DNA from: Bacillus sp. X1(2014)
Lineage (GTDB): Bacteria > Bacillota > Bacilli > Bacillales_B > DSM-18226
NCBI RefSeq assembly: GCF_007678255.1
Contig: NZ_VEED01000004.1
Coordinates: forward strand, 1 to 64,000
Length of the DNA: 64,000 nt
Reading direction: 5' to 3'
Below the pieces are notes generated by a model. That model ran no database searches and had not been told where the DNA came from. It saw only the letters and a program-made list of their open reading frames with translations. Shown here in pieces: positions 60,352 through 64,000 of this stretch. How positions within the stretch are numbered: position 1 is the stretch's first letter; each line of letters begins with the position of its first letter. The position numbers and the translations under genes are program-made.

Positions 60352-61691
60352 AAAAGAATGGGATATTTATTAAGATTTTTGCCTATACGATAGTTGCTAT
60401 GCTGTTGATTGTTTTCGTAACTGCCGCATTGTTTTCAGGTCAATTCTTAACACTTTACAGAGCAGTTGAAAGGGAACAAATATTAGTGTCCTATCAGCCT
60501 TTGGTCAATAGAGTAAAAAATAGTGATTATAACGATATTCCCGCAGCAGCGCAAAGGTTTCGTGACAACAACCAATCATTTGAGTTTTGCATTATAGATG
60601 ATAATGGCGGCGTGATTTACGCTACGCCCGGTGCTGATACCTCGGATAATTTCAATGGTGACTTTTACTATGTGGTGCATAATGATAAAGCCCTCGGCTA
60701 TTCTGTCGTCGCCCAGACCAGACCGGGCTTAACTGCCTTTTACAATGAAATAATTGTGCGGGCATTGGTCGCGTTTGCCATTATACTCGCCCTCTGCCTT
60801 GTTTGCGCGTATGTTTTTGCACGGCAGATAACCAACCCCATCAAGCGACTGGCGGATGACGCCGGGAAAATGACAAGGCTTGAAGATGTACCGCAAAGCC
60901 TGCCTATACGCCGGGATGAATTAGGCGATTTGTCGCGTGACATTCACTCTATGTACGATAAGTTGAAAGATACCATTTCCCGGTTAGAAAATGAAATCCT
61001 GCGGGTAAGGGAAATGGAGGAAGCACAGCGATATTTCTTTACGGCGGCTTCACATGAGCTAAAAACGCCTATCGCGGCAACAAGTATCTTGCTGGAGGGT
61101 ATGCTCGAAAATGTAGGTGATTACAAAGACCATCCCAAATACCTGCGCGAATGCGTGAAGATGATGGACGCGCAGGACGATGTGATTTCCGAGATACTGG
61201 AGATTGTCAACCTGAGCGATGGGAAAATCTCTCAGGCTTCTGAAAAACTGAATGTCAGACAAATAGTGGCTGACATACTGCCGGACTTTCAGATATTAGC
61301 TGAAGCAAACGGTCAGTGCATTGTTATGGACATTCCTGACGGACAAAACTGCCTTGTCGATTCTAAAATGCTTCAAAAAGCACTTTCCAATATCTTTTTG
61401 AACGCAGTACAGAATACGCCTACAGGCGGTGAAATTAGGATATGGAGCGAGCCTGCGGCTAAACAATATCGCCTTTGTATACTAAACACAGATGCAAGGA
61501 TAGACGATACAGTTCTGCCTAAGTTATTTGACCCATTCTACCGTATGGATAAAGTGCGAGGTCGGAAAAGTGGGCGCAGCGGTTTAGGCTTGACCATCGT
61601 GCGGAAAACGTTGGAAGCAATGAACATTGAATATGCTTTGCAAAACGTTCCGGATGGCGTTCTATTTTGGATGGATTTGCGAAAGACATAA
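60348..61691 (+). CDS. VanS-like sensor histidine kinase
   Basis: A 447-residue membrane sensor kinase: helix 1 (residues 7-30), an extracellular sensor region of about 105 residues, helix 2 (about 136-158), HAMP (159-212), dimerisation domain with H236 (ASHELKTP), N-box LSNIFLNAVQNTP and G-box GRSGLGLTIV of the ATPase domain. It should phosphorylate the neighbouring regulator. The type resembles VanS-like kinases of clostridial mobile elements that sense cell-wall or antimicrobial-peptide stress. The gene has higher GC than the host background. Confidence 0.92.
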   Translation: MKKNGIFIKIFAYTIVAMLLIVFVTAALFSGQFLTLYRAVEREQILVSYQPLVNRVKNSDYNDIPAAAQRFRDNNQSFEFCIIDDNGGVIYATPGADTSDNFNGDFYYVVHNDKALGYSVVAQTRPGLTAFYNEIIVRALVAFAIILALCLVCAYVFARQITNPIKRLADDAGKMTRLEDVPQSLPIRRDELGDLSRDIHSMYDKLKDTISRLENEILRVREMEEAQRYFFTAASHELKTPIAATSILLEGMLENVGDYKDHPKYLRECVKMMDAQDDVISEILEIVNLSDGKISQASEKLNVRQIVADILPDFQILAEANGQCIVMDIPDGQNCLVDSKMLQKALSNIFLNAVQNTPTGGEIRIWSEPAAKQYRLCILNTDARIDDTVLPKLFDPFYRMDKVRGRKSGRSGLGLTIVRKTLEAMNIEYALQNVPDGVLFWMDLRKT

Positions 61692-61712
61692 ATAACACAA
61701 GGAGAAAAAATA

Positions 61713-62246
61713 ATGAAATCAGAAAACCGAAATAAACTTACAATTGCATTGTTTGTAGTATATATGCTGCTGTTGACAGGCGTCATTCTCTTCAAATTAC
61801 CGTTTTTTTCTTCTGAAATATCAGACGGGATACGAGTAATCAATCTGATTCCATTTCAGGGGTCTTTCGATGACAGAGGAACTATTGATTTTAGAGAAAT
61901 AAGAGATAATATACTTATTTTTATCCCTTTAGGTATATATATTTGTATGCTAAAAAGCAAATGGCCTTTTATGAAGAAAGTTCTTCCAATTGTTGCTTTG
62001 ACATTGGCGTTTGAAGCTATACAATTCATTTTCGCAATGGGAAGAAGCGATATTACTGATGTACTTGGCAATACGCTTGGAGGGGTAATCGGCATTGGTA
62101 TTTATGCTTTATTGTTCAAGATTTTCAAAAACAGGACTGTTAAGGTTGTAAATATACTTGCCTTGGTAGTAACTGTTTGCGTAGTATTATATTTCGCCTA
62201 TCTGTTTTATCTCAGCCATTTTGTTATGAGGCGTCTGCATCCCTGA
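61713..62246 (+). CDS. VanZ-family membrane protein
   Basis: A 177-residue protein with four to five membrane helices. It shows the VanZ pattern: a first helix, INLIPFQGSF, then IRDNILIFIPLGIYICML, FEAIQFIFAMGRSDITDVLG and NTLGGVIGIGIYAL. VanZ-type proteins give low-level teicoplanin resistance by an unknown mechanism; members are also common outside resistance clusters. It follows the kinase by 21 bases with AAGGAGAAAAAATA before its ATG, so it is in the same operon. A terminator follows at 62273. Confidence 0.9.
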   Translation: MKSENRNKLTIALFVVYMLLLTGVILFKLPFFSSEISDGIRVINLIPFQGSFDDRGTIDFREIRDNILIFIPLGIYICMLKSKWPFMKKVLPIVALTLAFEAIQFIFAMGRSDITDVLGNTLGGVIGIGIYALLFKIFKNRTVKVVNILALVVTVCVVLYFAYLFYLSHFVMRRLHP

Positions 62247-62272
62247 TGTTAGCAACCAAGCTTTATCACTTT

Positions 62273-62304
62273 GACCGACAGGGTTATTCCTGCCGGTCTT
62301 TTTT
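62273..62304 (+). terminator. Rho-independent terminator
   Basis: GACCGACAGG, loop, CCTGCCGGTC then TTTTTT closes the vanZ operon. Confidence 0.85.
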
Positions 62305-62315
62305 GATTTTCTCCG

Positions 62316-62363
62316 CTACAGACAAACTACAGGTTGGCTACAGGGAAAATACAAATTGCTTTG
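62316..62363 (+). promoter_or_regulatory. Three 11-bp-spaced direct repeats plus promoter
   Basis: CTACAG occurs at 62316, 62327 and 62338, an exact 11-base period, as in tandem sites for OmpR/VanR-type regulators. The last one merges into the box shared with 59636, GGGAAAATACAAATTGCTTT. Confidence 0.75.
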
Positions 62364-62426
62364 CCATAATAGGAGCATGACAAACGTAAATGTCTATTTT
62401 ACGCCATACATAGGAGGACTACCGCA

Positions 62427-62531
62427 ATGAAAATGAAAAAACTAATCGCACTCGCTTTAGCACTTTTTCTCGCCCTTCCCATATACCTGTCCAATTTTCT
62501 CCTTCTACTACCCAGAAAAAAGCACTATTAG
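62427..62531 (+). pseudogene. Truncated secreted-protein gene, target of the two-component system
   Basis: AGGAGGACTACCGCA and ATG open a frame that encodes a clear signal peptide start, MKMKKLIALALALFLALP, but after about 20-25 codons it runs into unrelated AT-rich sequence and stops at 62529. The regulated promoter in front makes it the probable target gene of the response regulator, perhaps a D,D-carboxypeptidase or other exported protein. The junction at about 62500 marks the right end of the transferred segment. Confidence 0.6.
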
Positions 62532-63065
62532 AACATTTCAAAGCAAATATTAATTCTAGATTCGAATATAATTTAATGGAACTTTCTAATTCTTTTGATT
62601 GTAAATTCGTTTCATTAAGTCCTTTACTCCTATAACCTCCTTTACTATAATTTTAAATTAACATTAAAAAACTTTTATTTCCTCATAAAATTTATTGAAA
62701 TCTCCTACGACTTTAGACGTATAGGTATGAGAAAGTCTCGTACTATTATTTCAACCAACCTGCTGGTTGATTGAAATAGGGATATTTGATTAACTTTATT
62801 GTCATTGGATCCCTGCCACATTCCAACCACCTATACCCCCCAAAATGAAAATCCGAGCTGTATTCCGCAAATAAGTTTTTAAAATTATCATTTTGGGGTA
62901 TTTATTTTTCTTAGCTTGATGGGTATGAGACCGAACCCCTTTTCAGAAACTTCTTAAATGTTTTCAAATTACTTTGACTATACAGTATACTAATATTATC
63001 AATGTAACCGTATAAAAAATGGGTTTAATAAATGGATGATGGTGTTACGGGTAAAGAGGTTGAAA
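62532..63065. other. Gene-less stretch with inverted repeats
   Basis: Two inverted repeats are visible: ATTTCAACCAACC/GGTTGATTGAAAT at 62747-62777, and CCCCAAAATGA/TCATTTTGGGG at 62836-62900. AAAGGAGG on the - strand near 62640 heads a coding-like frame (ELESSIKLYSNLELIFAL) without a start that runs left into the truncated gene; it may be another relic. A promoter-like TTGACT lies near 62973. Confidence 0.4.
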
Positions 63066-63104
63066 ATGGGACCAGCTCGTAAAATCTTAAAGGACAGATG
63101 TTAA
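63066..63104 (+). CDS. 12-residue leader peptide candidate
   Basis: AAAGAGG and seven bases later ATG encode MGPARKILKDRC, whose TAA touches the ATG of the MFS gene. The arrangement resembles leader peptides that couple or attenuate translation of resistance genes. There is no other evidence that it is expressed. Confidence 0.35.
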   Translation: MGPARKILKDRC

Positions 63105-64000
63105 ATGGAATTAAATAGTTATAAGGAGTCACAAGGGGTTTCTAAATTATGGAATTTTAATTATATTTTCATATTGTGTATCAACATTCTCAGTAATATG
63201 GCGTTTAATCTTGTTACTCCTCTATTGTCTAAATATTCTATTCATTTAGGTGCATCCTTGGGGATGTCAGGTGTGATCGTTGGTTTGTTTGCGATTACGG
63301 CGCTTGTTATTGGTCCATTTGGAGGAATTCTCACAGACCGGATCAATAAAAAACATGTCATGATCATTGCTACTATCATCAATGGCATTGCGACAATTGG
63401 TTACAGCCTATCACCCAATATAGGACTTCTGATTTTATTCCGTATCTTGCATGGAGCCAGTTTCAGTATTGCCATTGCCTCCAACCTTGCTTGGATATCT
63501 GATTTTATACCTAGAAACAGGATGGGAGAAGGGATTGGCTATTTTGGAATTAGTCAGATTATAGCGATTGCTATTGGTCCTGGAATAGGGATAGAAGCGG
63601 CAAGTCAATTCGGAATCCCCAAAATCTTCATGATGGCAGCAGCATTGCTTTTTACTGCATCGATTTGTATGTTTTTTGTTTCAACCAAGGCTCATACATT
63701 CAAAGGAAATAAAACAGTTAAAAATAAGAGAATCGGTCTAAAGGATATTATTGCATTTGAGATACTGCCGCTTTCTTTAATAGGGGGCTTGTTTTCATTA
63801 GGAAATGGGCTTGTCACCTCTTTTTTAGTTTTACTGGGAAATGAACGGAATATAAATGGAGTGGGTATCTATTTCACTGTAAATGCATTGTTTCTTCTTT
63901 TTATAAGACCCGTATCGGGAAAGCTTTATGACCGAAAGGGACTCTCTTTTATTTTGTATCCTGCATTATTATTTGGCTGCATCGAATCATTGTTATTAGG
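63105..64000 (+). CDS. MFS transporter, runs off the window
   Basis: The visible 298 codons encode an MFS protein with at least eight helices: NYIFILCINILSNMAFNLVT at the start, the helix 2-3 loop GPFGGILTDRINKKHVM (family signature G-x-x-x-D-R-x-x-x-K), and IGYFGISQIIAIAIGPGIG later. It is an efflux-type transporter of the DHA1 group resembling Bacillus YfkF/YwoG-type proteins. The ATG at 63105 has AAAGGACAG about eight bases upstream. The C-terminal end lies beyond position 64000. Confidence 0.88.
   Translation, partial: MELNSYKESQGVSKLWNFNYIFILCINILSNMAFNLVTPLLSKYSIHLGASLGMSGVIVGLFAITALVIGPFGGILTDRINKKHVMIIATIINGIATIGYSLSPNIGLLILFRILHGASFSIAIASNLAWISDFIPRNRMGEGIGYFGISQIIAIAIGPGIGIEAASQFGIPKIFMMAAALLFTASICMFFVSTKAHTFKGNKTVKNKRIGLKDIIAFEILPLSLIGGLFSLGNGLVTSFLVLLGNERNINGVGIYFTVNALFLLFIRPVSGKLYDRKGLSFILYPALLFGCIESLLL

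Noticed and set aside
62486..62640. Possible - strand gene behind AAAGGAGG at 62640
   Set aside because: No usable start codon and the frame runs into the truncated signal-peptide gene; kept only as a note in the stretch description.

Overview
The window looks like a chromosomal accessory region of a low-GC Gram-positive, spore-former-type Bacillaceae (Bacillus or Neobacillus-like). The evidence is AT-rich intergenic DNA, strong AGGAGG-type ribosome binding sites, frequent TTG and GTG starts, and many protein families typical of Bacillus (YkkCD, AzlCD with an Lrp regulator, CBO0543 membrane proteins, YjdI/YjdJ-like proteins, macrolide glycosyltransferase, AdhR-like MerR regulator). I cannot name the species. 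I saw no rRNA, tRNA or CRISPR array.

Layout. 1-8 kb: small hypothetical genes, a phage terminase scrap, a frameshifted lipoprotein, mntH, a LysR/MFS divergent pair, then a decay zone with an AbfB-domain fragment and a broken zinc-ribbon gene. 8-20 kb: single-gene metabolic or resistance units (PrmC-like methyltransferase, acetyltransferase, hydrolase, three CBO0543-type membrane proteins, class IV aminotransferase, tetR-ykkC-ykkD operon, tRNA-dihydrouridine synthase, MOSC protein, a deleted MFS gene). 20-31 kb: LysE exporter, EamA/LysR pair, MBL-fold hydrolase, then a compact MerR regulon (alcohol dehydrogenase, merR, MFS, SDR) with three matching operators, and a divergent FabF-paralogue/MmyB-type regulator pair. 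31-47 kb: hydrolase, glycosyltransferase, YjdI/YjdJ pair, FAH hydrolase, isochorismatase, thioesterase, lrp-azlC-azlD (azlD frameshifted), two more CBO0543 proteins, DeoR-HAD operon, methyltransferase. 47-53 kb: WYL-type regulator diverging from a GyrI-like operon, NlpC/P60 peptidase, nitroreductase, NUDIX hydrolase, and a PP2C-like phosphatase plus peptidoglycan amidase pair. 53-59 kb: a molybdenum hydroxylase operon (large subunit, 2Fe-2S, FAD, XdhC) followed by a cysteine desulfidase-like gene. 59.5-62.5 kb: a transferred-looking VanR/VanS-like two-component system plus VanZ, bounded by truncated genes. The window ends inside an MFS gene.

Three themes stand out. First, an intergenic repeat of about 100 bp occurs in some twenty copies, and every copy I found reads in the same direction. 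Second, several genes appear to start at ATT or ATA behind perfect ribosome binding sites. Third, gene decay is unusually common (frameshifts, internal deletion, scraps), so either this is a degrading accessory region or the sequence carries some indel errors.
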